Assembly (NCBI RefSeq): GCF_023006505.1
Contig: NZ_JALBGV010000006.1
Coordinates: 1 to 64,000, forward strand
Length of the DNA stretch: 64,000 nucleotides
Reading direction: 5' to 3'
From: Neorhizobium sp. SHOUNA12A
GTDB taxonomy: Bacteria; Pseudomonadota; Alphaproteobacteria; Rhizobiales; Rhizobiaceae
The notes beneath the pieces were generated by a model. That model was not told the origin of the DNA and made no database searches. It saw only the letters and a program-made list of their open reading frames with translations. Shown piece after piece: positions 47,182 to 56,346 of this stretch. Every line of letters starts with the position of its first letter. Position 1 is the first letter of the stretch. A program made the translations under genes and the position numbers.

Positions 47182-47295
47182 TCCAGCCTGGATACCCTGC
47201 ACAACGTCACCCGGGGAATGGTGACAGCTTGTTGCCCCGAGATGACGGTCGCGCCTATCTAAGCGATTGATATCAGCATTGCGACAGGGGTCGCG

Positions 47296-48087
47296 TCACA
47301 AATTTGTTTGCGAATTCCGTTTTCTTGCTCGCTGTGACATTTCGAAACACGCGGCCACCCCTGCATAGACCACCAGCGACGACAGCCAGCCGAGCGTCAC
47401 GTCGGAAAAGTAGTGGCCCCCGAAGGAAGTCCTCAGCGCCGGCGAGATCAGCGAGATGGCGATCAGCGGCGGGCCGAGCACCGGACGCAGCGGTTTAGGC
47501 AGCAAAACGATGAGGCAGGCCAGCCACCCGGCGCCGGCCGCCTCGCCGGAAATGAAGGAACAGTTGCCGACGCAGGCGCCGCCGAAATCGCCGGCCGGCG
47601 TGAACACGTCCCTGCCGCCGAAAAAGTCGGTCTCGTAGGGGCGGGGACGGTTGGAGACCTGCTTCAGGATCAGGTTGACCAGCACGTAAGGGCCGATCAG
47701 GAAGGAAATCAGGGCAATTGAATAATTCCGCGTCTTGCGCGGGCTGTAGGTCGTGCCATGGTGCTGCAGGTTGGCGATCAGCCGGTAGATGATCCAGATC
47801 GCGACCAGCGCCGGCAGGTAGAAGAGAATGCGCCGGATCAGTATGAAGAGCGTTTCGGCGCCATAGGGGAAACTGCCGCAGACGCGGCCACGTTCGATAG
47901 CCTCGCCGCAGGCGGCTTGTTCGAAGAAGGCGCGCGCCACCGCAAGATCGATCTGCGGCACCAGATAGAAGGCCGCCAGCAGCACCCACCAGAGCGCCAT
48001 CAGCACGATGAACAATCCCCTCGGCGTGGCAAGGAATCGCCGCATGGCGGCCGGCCATTCGGGGACGGTTTGGGAGGGCGAGGTCAT
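47296..48087 (-). CDS. PAP2-family membrane phosphatase (LpxE/LpxF-like)
   Basis: A 263-residue protein with six hydrophobic segments. The three PAP2 motifs are KQVSNRPRP, SFISGEAAGA and RTSFGGHYFSDV, giving the catalytic His. The sequence CVGNCSFISGEAA is the kind found in lipid A phosphatases LpxE/LpxF and related lipid phosphatases of rhizobia. Its place beside lptF supports a lipid A role, but PG-phosphate or undecaprenyl-PP are alternatives. Confidence 0.8.
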   Translation of the reverse strand: MTSPSQTVPEWPAAMRRFLATPRGLFIVLMALWWVLLAAFYLVPQIDLAVARAFFEQAACGEAIERGRVCGSFPYGAETLFILIRRILFYLPALVAIWIIYRLIANLQHHGTTYSPRKTRNYSIALISFLIGPYVLVNLILKQVSNRPRPYETDFFGGRDVFTPAGDFGGACVGNCSFISGEAAGAGWLACLIVLLPKPLRPVLGPPLIAISLISPALRTSFGGHYFSDVTLGWLSSLVVYAGVAACFEMSQRARKRNSQTNL

Positions 48088-48336
48088 GCGAACTTATCCA
48101 TTGGTCGTCGGGCGGCGCGACCCTAGAGCAAGACGCGCCGGATTTGAACAGGGCCGGCGACCGATAGAAGGGCAGCGGACCGATAGAAGGGAATGCCCGC
48201 TCCCGAAATCGGGCTTTTTGACGCGTCGGAGAGCGAACCGGCCTGCGGGCTGAGACGGTAGCGACATCTCGCCCTTGCGCTCGCGGCCGAAACGGCGATG
48301 ATCGCCGCTTTCTTTCGAAAGCCTCCTGGAGTCGCA

Positions 48337-49830
48337 ATGTCCGTGAAATTCGATATCTCCTTCGCCAAGTCCGCCAAGATCGACGGCGGCCTTGCCATCC
48401 AGCTCAAGCTTGCCGGCGAAGGGCCAGCGGCGGGTGCCGCCGATGCCGATCCTGCCGGCATCGTGACCCGGGCGGCCGAGATCGCGAAGTTTTCCGGCAA
48501 GCCGATGTCGACGCTGGACCTCATTGCGCCGCAGGGGTCGCCGGCTGATCGGCTGGTCGTATTGGGTCTCGGCAAGGCCGAGACGCTGACCGCCTACGAC
48601 TGGCTGAAGGCGGGCGGCGTCGCGGCTTCGACGGTCAAGTCGATGACCAAGGTTGCAATCTTCGCCGACGCGCCGGGCATTGCCGTCGGTGCTGCCGAAC
48701 TGGCCGGGTTCGCGCTCGGCATGCTGCTGCGCGCCTACAGCTTCGACACCTACAAGACCAAGAAGGGAGAAGACGACGACAAGGCGCCGAAGACCGTCAA
48801 GGTGACGATCGTCACCGCCGCGCATGCCGCCGCCAAGAAGGCCTTTGCCGAATCCGAAGCGATTGCCGGCGGCGTGCTTCTTGCCCGCGAGCTGGTCAAC
48901 CTGCCGCCGAACGTGCTCGGGCCGGTCGAATTTGCCGACAGGACGAAGGAGCTCGAAAAGCTCGGAGTCGAGGTGGAAATCCTCACCGAAAAGGAAATGA
49001 AGAAACTCGGCATGGGCGCGCTTCTCGGGGTGGCGCAGGGGTCGGTGCGGCCGCCTCGGCTCGCCGTCATGCAATGGAAGGGCGGCAAGCCGAAGGATGC
49101 GCCGGTCGCCTTCATCGGCAAGGGCGTCGTTTTCGATACCGGCGGCATTTCCATCAAGCCGGGTGCCGGCATGGAAGACATGAAGGGCGACATGGGCGGC
49201 GCCGCAGCGGTGATCGGCCTCATGCATACGCTTGGCGCCCGCAAGGCCAAGGTCAACGCGATCGGCATTCTTGGCCTCGTCGAAAACATGCCTGACGGCA
49301 ACGCCCAGCGGCCGGGCGATATCGTCACCACCATGTCGGGCCAGACGATCGAGATCATCAATACCGATGCGGAAGGCCGGCTGGTGCTTGCCGATGCGCT
49401 TCACTATTGCAACGACCGTTTTAAACCGAGGTTCATGATCAATCTCGCCACCCTCACCGGCGCAATCCTGGTGGCACTTGGAAACCTGCAGGCGGGCCTC
49501 TTCTCCAACGACGACACGCTGGCCAGCCAGTTGACCGGTGTCGGCGATGTGACCGGGGAGCGCCTGTGGCGCATGCCGCTCGGCAAGGAATACGACAAAC
49601 TCATCGATTCGAAATTCGCAGACATGAAGAATACCGGCGGGCGCAACGCAGGGTCGATTACCGCGGCGCAACTCTTGAAGCGCTTCGTCGGCGAAACGCC
49701 CTGGGCACATCTCGACATCGCCGGCACCGCGATGAATTCACCGTCGAGCGAGATCAACCAGTCCTGGGGATCCGGCTACGGCGTGCGGCTGCTGGACGAA
49801 CTCGTGCGGGCGCATTACGAGGTGGGTTGA
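48337..49830 (+). CDS. pepA: Leucyl aminopeptidase (M17)
   Basis: A 497-residue dimetal peptidase that trims N-terminal residues of peptides. Metal site blocks are [16 protein letters not shown] (Lys, Asp) and the family signature NTDAEGRL (about 342-349). ATG 48337 follows GGAG at 6 nt. The stop codon lies inside a hairpin that reaches toward holC. Confidence 0.95.
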   Translation: MSVKFDISFAKSAKIDGGLAIQLKLAGEGPAAGAADADPAGIVTRAAEIAKFSGKPMSTLDLIAPQGSPADRLVVLGLGKAETLTAYDWLKAGGVAASTVKSMTKVAIFADAPGIAVGAAELAGFALGMLLRAYSFDTYKTKKGEDDDKAPKTVKVTIVTAAHAAAKKAFAESEAIAGGVLLARELVNLPPNVLGPVEFADRTKELEKLGVEVEILTEKEMKKLGMGALLGVAQGSVRPPRLAVMQWKGGKPKDAPVAFIGKGVVFDTGGISIKPGAGMEDMKGDMGGAAAVIGLMHTLGARKAKVNAIGILGLVENMPDGNAQRPGDIVTTMSGQTIEIINTDAEGRLVLADALHYCNDRFKPRFMINLATLTGAILVALGNLQAGLFSNDDTLASQLTGVGDVTGERLWRMPLGKEYDKLIDSKFADMKNTGGRNAGSITAAQLLKRFVGETPWAHLDIAGTAMNSPSSEINQSWGSGYGVRLLDELVRAHYEVG

Positions 49831-49869
49831 GAACCCATATTTGTCGGTTCAACGAAAATTTGGGTTCTC
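49829..49869. other. Hairpin spanning the pepA stop and holC leader
   Basis: GAGAACCCA (49829-49837) and TGGGTTCTC (49861-49869) are perfect 9-bp arms; ATTT/AAAT extends the stem after one mismatch. It ends 7 nt before the holC ATG and lacks a T-run, so it is more likely to modulate holC translation than to end transcription. Confidence 0.5.
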
Positions 49870-49876
49870 GACCGTA

Positions 49877-50326
49877 ATGACTGAAGTCCTGTTCTATCAT
49901 CTGACCGAATCGAAGCTCGAGGATGCGCTGCCGGCGCTTCTCGAAAAGAGCGTCGAGCGCGGCTGGAAGGTGGCGGTGCAGACGAGCGGCGATGTGCGGC
50001 GGGATTTTCTCGACGCGCATCTCTGGACATTTCGCGAGGACAGTTTTCTGCCGCATGGCACCGACGCCTCGCCGATGGCCGAGGCGCAGCCGGTGCTTCT
50101 GACATCCGCTGCCGAAAACGGCAATGGCGCGACGGTTCGCTTTCTGGTGGATGGTGCCGAGCCGCCGCCGATCGCAGACTACGACCGTATCGTCTTCATG
50201 TTCGACGGCTATGATGCCGTCCAGCTCGACAATGCCCGCGCCCAGTGGAAAAAGTTGAAGGGCGAGGGGCATGCGCTGACCTATTGGCAGCAATCGGAAG
50301 AGGGGCGCTGGGTCAAGAAGGCCTGA
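49877..50326 (+). CDS. holC: DNA polymerase III subunit chi
   Basis: A 149-residue protein with the chi order: VLFYHLTESKLEDALPALLEKSVERGWKVAVQT, LDAHLWTFREDSFLPHG and DYDRIVFMFDG. Chi binds SSB and psi to link the clamp loader to single-stranded DNA. It follows pepA by 46 nt, a widespread pairing. Confidence 0.93.
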   Translation: MTEVLFYHLTESKLEDALPALLEKSVERGWKVAVQTSGDVRRDFLDAHLWTFREDSFLPHGTDASPMAEAQPVLLTSAAENGNGATVRFLVDGAEPPPIADYDRIVFMFDGYDAVQLDNARAQWKKLKGEGHALTYWQQSEEGRWVKKA

Positions 50327-50351
50327 CCCGAGGTCCTCGGGCGGATGCCTC

Positions 50352-51206
50352 TCAGTCGAAGAGCGAAGCCAGCATCATCGATGAGTTGCTGTGGCGCAGC
50401 CTGACCACTTTGTAGCCTTCCGCCTGCAACTGCGTCAGCAGCGCCGGCAGCATGGCGGCGGTGCGGGCATGGATGTCGTGCAGCAGGATGATGCCCTTGC
50501 CGTTTGCCCTCAGCGAATTCATCGTCCGGGTCGCGACGGCGGCGGGAGAGACGCCGAAATAATCCTTGGAGTCGATCTGCACGTCCAGCACGACCATGCC
50601 GTTCGAGGCCACCCATTGGCGCAGGCGCCTGGTATCTGCAAGGTAGGGGAAGCGGAAGAAGCCGGCATCCTCGTGGGTGACGCTGATCACCGCATCGCGC
50701 CCCTTTTCGATCTCGGCAATGGCCGCATCGAAGGAAAGGTGCTGCAGATCGGCATGGCGATAGGTATGGCTGCCAATCGCGTGCCCGGCATCGACGACCT
50801 TGCGGGCGATTTCCGGATGGGCCTTGGCCATCTGCCCGACCATCAGGAAAGTCGCCTTGACGTTGTATTCGTCGAGGATGGAGAGGATCTTCTCCGTCTT
50901 CTTCGGCATCGGACCATCGTCGAAAGTCAGAATGACCTCCTTGTTGGCGAGCTTGATGTCGGAAAGCGACGAGACGGTGAGGGTGCGGCCGGAAAGGCTG
51001 CCCGGATTGTTGAAACGCCCCCAGGCGACCGGCGTCAGCGCCACCGGCGAATCCGCTTCGGCCTTCCTGACCGGGCTGGTCGAGGAAATCGCCTTGGCGG
51101 GCGCAAACGAGGTGGCAAGCGAGCCGCTCTCGGTTTGGTTGCGACCAGCGCAGGAAGAAAGAAGGCACGCGGCGGCAGCGGCGACGCAAAGGACGCGGAC
51201 AAACAT
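50352..51206 (-). CDS. Polysaccharide deacetylase-family lipoprotein
   Basis: A 284-residue protein with a lipobox LSSC (lipidated Cys about 19). NodB-type motifs: ILTFDDGP (Asp 96, 97), SHTYRH (His 147, 151 for metal), FFRFPY, and LLHDIH near the end. It removes acetyl groups from chitin-like or peptidoglycan/exopolysaccharide sugars at the periplasmic face. It is convergent with holC. The target sugar is unknown. Confidence 0.88.
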   Translation of the reverse strand: MFVRVLCVAAAAACLLSSCAGRNQTESGSLATSFAPAKAISSTSPVRKAEADSPVALTPVAWGRFNNPGSLSGRTLTVSSLSDIKLANKEVILTFDDGPMPKKTEKILSILDEYNVKATFLMVGQMAKAHPEIARKVVDAGHAIGSHTYRHADLQHLSFDAAIAEIEKGRDAVISVTHEDAGFFRFPYLADTRRLRQWVASNGMVVLDVQIDSKDYFGVSPAAVATRTMNSLRANGKGIILLHDIHARTAAMLPALLTQLQAEGYKVVRLRHSNSSMMLASLFD

Positions 51207-51558
51207 GGGAGCGACTCGGCTAAAAAGTGACTAAGGAGTTGAAGTGAAGTCACATTCGCCGATTATGGTTAACGACTGGTTAGCTGTCTACGAACGCAGA
51301 TCCCGAAAGCCGATCGTCTTCATGACCAGCCGATGTTGTTTGCAGAGCAGGGTGAAGGCGGGTGCTCAATACGACCACGGCTTCATAGATAACGCCGGGC
51401 CTAATTACCGCTGCGATGCAGCGTCGATCTGCCGAAGGAGATCGTCGCCAATTCCGCGTCGAGAATGATCTTAGCGACAGCCAAGCTCTCGGTGAACATC
51501 ATTCTCTCCCCGCTTGTCGTCCAGGAGGTCTTTTCGTTCAAGGGAGGAAGGGACAAAG
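51207..51558. other. Gap between the deacetylase and ABC-F genes
   Basis: Mostly without recognised features. A short possible gene lies at 51401-51502 on the minus strand. No repeat or terminator was seen. Confidence 0.4.
51401..51502 (-). CDS. Possible 33-aa small protein
   Basis: A 33-codon frame starts ATG-ATG behind GGGGAGAGA and reads MFTESLAVAKIILDAELATIS then a basic tail. The ribosome site is good and the helix is plausible, but no family is known and so short a frame can arise by chance. Confidence 0.3.
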   Translation of the reverse strand: MMFTESLAVAKIILDAELATISFGRSTLHRSGN

Positions 51559-53442
51559 TCACCCCGCCATCGCCTCTTCGTATTCCGACGACAGCATCAG
51601 CCATTCCTCTTCGGCGGCCGAGAGTTTGGCGGCGGCTTCGCCGCGTTCCTTTGCCTTCTGGGCCGCCTTGGCGGGAGCTTTTTCGTAGAGCGCGGGATCC
51701 GCAAGCTCTTTATCAAGAACCTTGATCAGTTTCTCGAGCTTGGCTGTCACGGCCTCGATTTCGTTGATCTTTTTCTTGAGCGGCGCGAGCGAGGCGCGTT
51801 TTTCAGCATTCGCCTTGCGCTGGTCCGCCTTCGAGGACAGATCTTCGGTCAGTTCAATTTTTTCTTCTTTTTTTTTACCGGAGCTGACGATCAGGTTGCG
51901 GTATTCCTCCATGTCGCCTTCGAAATTCGACACGGTGCCGTTGTTGACCAGCCACAGGCGGTCGACGGTGGCCTCGATCAGGTGGCGGTCGTGGCTGATC
52001 AGGATGACGGCGCCTTCGTAGTCGTTGAGCGCCTCGATCAGCGCGCGGCGGCTGTCGATGTCGAGATGGTTGGTCGGTTCGTCGAGGATCAGCAGGTTCG
52101 GCGCATGGAAGGCGGCAAGGCCCATCAGCAGGCGCGCCTTTTCGCCGCCGGACAGGTCTTTGGCGGCCGTTGCCATCTTTTCCGTCGCAAGCCCCATCTG
52201 CGCCACGCGGGCACGAACCTTGGCCTCGGGCGCATCAGGCATCAGCCGGCGCACATGGGCAACCGGCGAATCCGCCGGCACGAGGTCGTCGAGTTGGTGC
52301 TGGGCGAAGAAGCCGATCTTCAGGTTCGGCGCGAGCCGAATATCGCCACTTTCCGCCTTGAGGCGGCTGGCGATGAATTTGGCGAAGGTCGACTTGCCGT
52401 TGCCGTTCGAGCCGAGCAGGGCAATGCGGTCGTCATTGTCGATGCGCAGCGTGATGTTCTTGAGGATCGGCTTGCCCGGTTCATAGCCAACGGCGCCGTT
52501 CTGGATCGCAACGATCGGCGAGGCGGGCTGTTTTTCCGGCTCGGGAAAGGTGATCGGCTGCACGTGGTCCTCGATCACCGCGGCGACCGTACCCATGCGC
52601 TCCAGCGCCTTGACGCGGCTCTGTGCCTGCCGGGCCTTGGTTGCTTTCGCCTTGAAGCGATCGATGAAGCTCTGCAGGTGCTTGCGGGCGGCCTCGTTCT
52701 TGGCCTTCGCCTTGGTCTGCAATTCGTCGGCCTCGGCCTTCTGCCGCTCGAACTGGTCGTAGCCGCCGCGGTAGAAGGTCAGTTTCTTCTGGTCGAGATG
52801 CACAATGGCGTTGACCGCGTTGTTGAGGAGGTCGCGGTCATGGCTGATGATGATGACCGTGTGCGGATAACGCCGGATATAGTCCTCCAGCCATAACGTG
52901 CCCTCGAGATCGAGATAGTTGGTCGGTTCGTCGAGCAGCAGCAGGTCGGGCTCCGCAAACAGGACTGAGGCGAGTGCCACGCGCATACGCCAGCCGCCGG
53001 AAAACGACGAGGCGGGACGCGACTGGGCTTCCTGGGAGAAACCGAGACCGGCGAGAATGCTGGCGGCGCGCGCCTCTGCCGAATGCGCGTCGATGTCGAC
53101 GAGCCGCATCTGGATGTCGGCGATGCGATGCGGATCGGTGGCGGTTTCCGCTTCAGCCAGAAGTGCGGCGCGCTCCTTGTCGGCGGAAAGCACGATTTCG
53201 ATCAGCGAATCCTCCGTGCCCGGCGCTTCCTGCGCCACCTGGCCAAGCCGGGCGCTCTTCGGATAGGAGACCGAACCGGTTTCCGAGCCCAGCTCACCGG
53301 TGATGACCTTGAACAGCGTGGATTTGCCGGCGCCGTTGCGGCCGACGAGCCCGGCCTTGGTGCCCGCCGGAAGCGTCACGCTGGCATTGTCGAGAAGAAG
53401 ACGTCCGGCAATGCGGGCGGAAAGTTCGGTAATCGTGATCAT
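51559..53442 (-). CDS. ABC-F family ATPase
   Basis: A 627-residue soluble protein with two ABC cassettes: GRNGAGKST and GSNGNGKST Walker A, FSGGWRMRVALA and LSGGEKARLL signatures, LLLDEPTNYLDLEG and LILDEPTNHLD. It has the inter-cassette linker of the ABC-F translation factors and a Lys/Glu-rich C-terminal coiled coil. ABC-F proteins act at the ribosome E site. A run of nine A codes part of KKKEEK in the tail. ATG 53442 is the family start. Confidence 0.92.
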   Translation of the reverse strand: MITITELSARIAGRLLLDNASVTLPAGTKAGLVGRNGAGKSTLFKVITGELGSETGSVSYPKSARLGQVAQEAPGTEDSLIEIVLSADKERAALLAEAETATDPHRIADIQMRLVDIDAHSAEARAASILAGLGFSQEAQSRPASSFSGGWRMRVALASVLFAEPDLLLLDEPTNYLDLEGTLWLEDYIRRYPHTVIIISHDRDLLNNAVNAIVHLDQKKLTFYRGGYDQFERQKAEADELQTKAKAKNEAARKHLQSFIDRFKAKATKARQAQSRVKALERMGTVAAVIEDHVQPITFPEPEKQPASPIVAIQNGAVGYEPGKPILKNITLRIDNDDRIALLGSNGNGKSTFAKFIASRLKAESGDIRLAPNLKIGFFAQHQLDDLVPADSPVAHVRRLMPDAPEAKVRARVAQMGLATEKMATAAKDLSGGEKARLLMGLAAFHAPNLLILDEPTNHLDIDSRRALIEALNDYEGAVILISHDRHLIEATVDRLWLVNNGTVSNFEGDMEEYRNLIVSSGKKKEEKIELTEDLSSKADQRKANAEKRASLAPLKKKINEIEAVTAKLEKLIKVLDKELADPALYEKAPAKAAQKAKERGEAAAKLSAAEEEWLMLSSEYEEAMAG

Positions 53443-53610
53443 GGCGGCGGTTTTGGCCGAAACCCTGTTTGTTGGCAAGGGCGCCGATGGACCGGTATTT
53501 CGCTGTGCCGAGGGAAACAGAAGAGAATTGCACGCTCTGGTAGATCGTTGAGGCGGCGCCGCCGCCGGTCGCGATGATGCGACCGAACTTCGATCGGGAG
53601 AGCGAATGTC

Positions 53611-54498
53611 ATGAGAGTAACGAGATTGACTTGGTCGATGCTGCTGTCGGCATCCGCGCTGATGATGCCACTCAGCGCCGGGGCGGTGGAGTTTACCTGC
53701 TGGGACCCCGGCGGGGTGGCGTCGACAAACGCTGCCGCGGATTATTGGACCGCGGAAAGAATTGCCGCGGCAATCCCTGACGGCGAGACGATCCGGACGC
53801 TGCCCACAGACGGGTTTTCAAGGGGCCGCGAAGATATCCTTCCATCCGATGCAGAGCGGGCGCCGATCGGTGAGGCGCCCTACAAGTTCGGGGGCCAGCT
53901 GCTCTACACACGGGGCGGGAATGATTATACCGCTAGTGCCCAATTTGTCGCGGACGCGAATATCGTCGTCGGCGCCGCCCACAGTCTGTGGAAGGGCGGC
54001 ATGGCGGCGAGCAACATCCGCTTCTATCAGGGATATTCCAACGGCGGCGGGACGCTCTATCGCATCGACAAGGCGGCGGTGCTGTTGCGCTGGACCGAGG
54101 TCGCGGACAATAATCCGAGCCTCGCGCGATCACAGTTCGATTATTCGGTGATGCGCACCACCGTGGCATCCGCAGTCGGTAAATATGAACTCGGCATCGA
54201 TGGAGCTCATGTCGATGATAATGTGACGATCACCGGTTACCCGGCAAGATTGGACGGCGGCGAGTATATGTATCGGGAAACGGCCCGCATCACCGTGCAG
54301 GCCGGCACCGCCTATGACGCGCGCCCGCACCCCATGTATGGCGGCGGTGCAAGCGGCGGAGCGTGGTTCGTGACCGCCGACAACCTCCACAAGGCTGTCA
54401 GCGTTGTCTCCAGCGGGGCGCCCGACGGCGTCTACGGGCCGAGTTTCACCCAGGACACCGCTGATCTGATTGCGATCGTCAAGAACGGTTGCCCATGA
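53611..54498 (+). CDS. Secreted trypsin-like serine protease-related protein
   Basis: A 295-residue protein with a signal peptide (cleavage near SAGAVE, about 26). A chymotrypsin-fold triad can be read: His124 in VVGAAHSLW, Asp177 in SQFDYSVMR and Ser248 in GGGASGGAWF (family GNSGG). The barrel is short, as in V8/glutamyl endopeptidase-like secreted proteins. Activity is inferred from the triad. It is monocistronic; ATG 53611 lies behind GGGAG. Confidence 0.7.
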   Translation: MRVTRLTWSMLLSASALMMPLSAGAVEFTCWDPGGVASTNAAADYWTAERIAAAIPDGETIRTLPTDGFSRGREDILPSDAERAPIGEAPYKFGGQLLYTRGGNDYTASAQFVADANIVVGAAHSLWKGGMAASNIRFYQGYSNGGGTLYRIDKAAVLLRWTEVADNNPSLARSQFDYSVMRTTVASAVGKYELGIDGAHVDDNVTITGYPARLDGGEYMYRETARITVQAGTAYDARPHPMYGGGASGGAWFVTADNLHKAVSVVSSGAPDGVYGPSFTQDTADLIAIVKNGCP

Positions 54499-54567
54499 AT
54501 AGCAGCATACGGGCGCCGGCATCGCGCATCGCCGCATCGGCCTGGCGCTCGCCGGCATCCGCGTCGT

Positions 54568-55281
54568 TCAGGCCGCCGGGTCTGAATGACGCGAGATGAT
54601 CTGCAGCGATCTCTTGTTGAAAATGACGATGCGGTGCTGCCGCACGCCGATCAGCCGCTCGCTCTTCCAGGCCTGGAGCTGCGCATTGATGCGTGGCCGG
54701 CTGGCATTGATGAGCTGGCCCATGCGGCTCTGGGAGATCGATTTTTCGATGAGGATGCCGTCGCTGGTCGACCGTCCGTGCGAGGCGCCGAGATTGAGCA
54801 GGAGACGCGCAAGGCGAGTCTCCAGCGGGTAAAGCGCCATCCCTTCCGCGAACATAATGGTGCGGTGGAGCTTCCGGGCGATCGTCCGCATCAGATACGA
54901 AGACACCTGCGGGATCGCCGAGAGTTCGTTGAAGGTTTTTCGGTCGATTTCGAGCAGCCGCGTCGTTCCGCAGATCGCCGCGTTCGAGGAATGCCGGTAG
55001 TTGAGAGCGAACTCGATCTCGCCGACTGCGTCCCCCGGTTGAAGGTCGGAGAAAATCACCTCATTGCCTTCCTCGGATATAAAATAAAGATAGATGCCTC
55101 CGGAGAGTATAATATAAAGTGTATCGCAAGGATCGCCGCTAAGAAACAGGGTTTGTTGATCTTTGTATACATTTATATTTGTCTTTTTTGCAAACGTAGA
55201 AATAACGGCGTCATCCGCGGCGCTGAATAATTCCATCTTTCTTATTTCGTCCGAAATCGTCGGATTCTTCATCGTTTTCAT
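54568..55281 (-). CDS. Crp/Fnr-family transcriptional regulator
   Basis: A 237-residue protein with an N-terminal cNMP-binding-like domain (LFLSGDPCDTLYIILSGGIYLYF, LQPGDAVGEIEFALN, ATRLLEIDR-type end) and a C-terminal helix-turn-helix (ISQSRMGQLINASRPRINAQLQAWKSERLI). It lacks Fnr cysteines and the clear cAMP-site RxS. Codons and AT content in the N-terminal third differ from neighbours, hinting at transfer. It is divergent from the RhiA-like gene. Confidence 0.88.
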   Translation of the reverse strand: MKTMKNPTISDEIRKMELFSAADDAVISTFAKKTNINVYKDQQTLFLSGDPCDTLYIILSGGIYLYFISEEGNEVIFSDLQPGDAVGEIEFALNYRHSSNAAICGTTRLLEIDRKTFNELSAIPQVSSYLMRTIARKLHRTIMFAEGMALYPLETRLARLLLNLGASHGRSTSDGILIEKSISQSRMGQLINASRPRINAQLQAWKSERLIGVRQHRIVIFNKRSLQIISRHSDPAA

Positions 55282-55500
55282 CTGCTCGTGACCACCCTGA
55301 AGTCGGAAACATGGCTGCCGTGTGTAGGGGCGATATTTAGCAAAAATGCAAATCAGGGTTGTTACCTGTGTGACATATTTTCAGATTTAAATATCCTAGG
55401 TTGTGCTTGTGCAAATGATGCTCCGCGGAAGCCGGTGCCGTGAGCACAGATGCCGTCACCGCATGGTGTGGTGGCGGCAACCCAAATGAGGAGATGTATT
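55282..55500. promoter_or_regulatory. Divergent control region of the Crp/Fnr and RhiA-like genes
   Basis: A 219-nt AT-rich gap. ATTTAGC...GCAAAT is an imperfect inverted pair, and GTGTGACATATTTTCAG contains a TGTGA half-site of the Crp kind. A clear full operator was not found. A strong AGGAG ribosome site precedes the RhiA-like ATG. Confidence 0.4.
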
Positions 55501-56226
55501 ATGACCATTTATATGGGGCAGAAGGCGATCAAAGCCTTCAGCGCACAGGCAGCGGCGGCGGGCCAGCCCTACAGCCTCACGGTTCTCAACGAAAACGCGA
55601 AATGGCAGCAGTTTGCCCTGTTCCAGACGATCCCACAGGTTATCGGGCCGTCGGTCGACCCCCTGTCGCTGGCATGGATGGTCGGCGGCGCCGCCGCCGG
55701 TACCCCCGACCAGCCGAGCACGTCTTCCTTCAACTGGACGATCGATTATTCCGTGACGGTTGGCTACATTCAGCAGCAGGGTACGCCCGGCTCGCCGCGT
55801 TCCTTCCAGACAGCGAGCTCGGTCGGCGTCATGATCGACAACCAGAATCAGGTGCCGGTGACCTATCAGGGGCCGTTCCCCTATGGCGCTCCCGGTTTTC
55901 CGGCGGGGCCGTCCGACGCGACCAAAGGCCTCATCCTCGCCAAGGCCGACGACACCATTCCGACCGTCCTGGTGCAGGCCAGCAAGAACGTCTATCTGAA
56001 TGTCGGCATCGCCATGGCCACCAAGCCGACGATCGCGGTCCAGCTCGAACCCAGCCTCTTGTACCAGTTCACCCCGAAGCCGAAATATTACATCCTCGCC
56101 GGCTCTTTCGTCCAGGGACAGGTGATCGACACCGCCACGTCTTCGGCGGCCTACGAGGTGAGCTTTGCCGGTGTCACGGATGTCTCCGTTCGGTTCACGC
56201 AGAAGAACCAGTTCGTGCCGGCATAA
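55501..56226 (+). CDS. RhiA-like protein
   Basis: A 241-residue protein without signal peptide or membrane helix. It shows the order seen in RhiA of Rhizobium leguminosarum: YSLTVLNEN, FALFQTIPQV, LSLAWMVGG, FNWTIDYSVTVGY, ILAKADDTIPTV, VGIAMATKPTIAVQLEPSLLYQFTPKPKYYILAGSF and a beta-rich end. RhiA is an abundant rhizosphere-expressed protein of unknown function, part of the quorum-regulated rhiABC operon. RhiB and RhiC are not adjacent here. Function unknown. Confidence 0.65.
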   Translation: MTIYMGQKAIKAFSAQAAAAGQPYSLTVLNENAKWQQFALFQTIPQVIGPSVDPLSLAWMVGGAAAGTPDQPSTSSFNWTIDYSVTVGYIQQQGTPGSPRSFQTASSVGVMIDNQNQVPVTYQGPFPYGAPGFPAGPSDATKGLILAKADDTIPTVLVQASKNVYLNVGIAMATKPTIAVQLEPSLLYQFTPKPKYYILAGSFVQGQVIDTATSSAAYEVSFAGVTDVSVRFTQKNQFVPA

Positions 56227-56299
56227 TTCCGCCGGCCTGCTGGTAGGACAAGAGGGCGGCCGTCGGACGTATTGCTATCAGTCGCCGATCTTCGTTCGC

Positions 56300-56339
56300 A
56301 AAACAGAAAGGCCGTGGGAAACCGCGGCCTTTCTGTTTT
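56300..56339. terminator. Bidirectional intrinsic terminator
   Basis: A perfect 15-bp inverted repeat (AAAACAGAAAGGCCG and CGGCCTTTCTGTTTT) with a 10-nt loop provides T-runs on both strands. It separates the RhiA-like gene from the convergent GGDEF gene. Confidence 0.9.
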
Positions 56340-56346
56340 GGAAACC

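Noticed and set aside
54586..55230. Plus-strand 214-codon frame opposite the Crp/Fnr gene
   Set aside because: Antisense; the minus-strand frame has both the sensor domain and the helix-turn-helix.
55440..56246. A 268-codon frame overlapping the RhiA-like gene
   Set aside because: Out-of-phase reading with no ribosome site; the RhiA-like frame has AGGAG at 8 nt and coherent beta-rich sequence.
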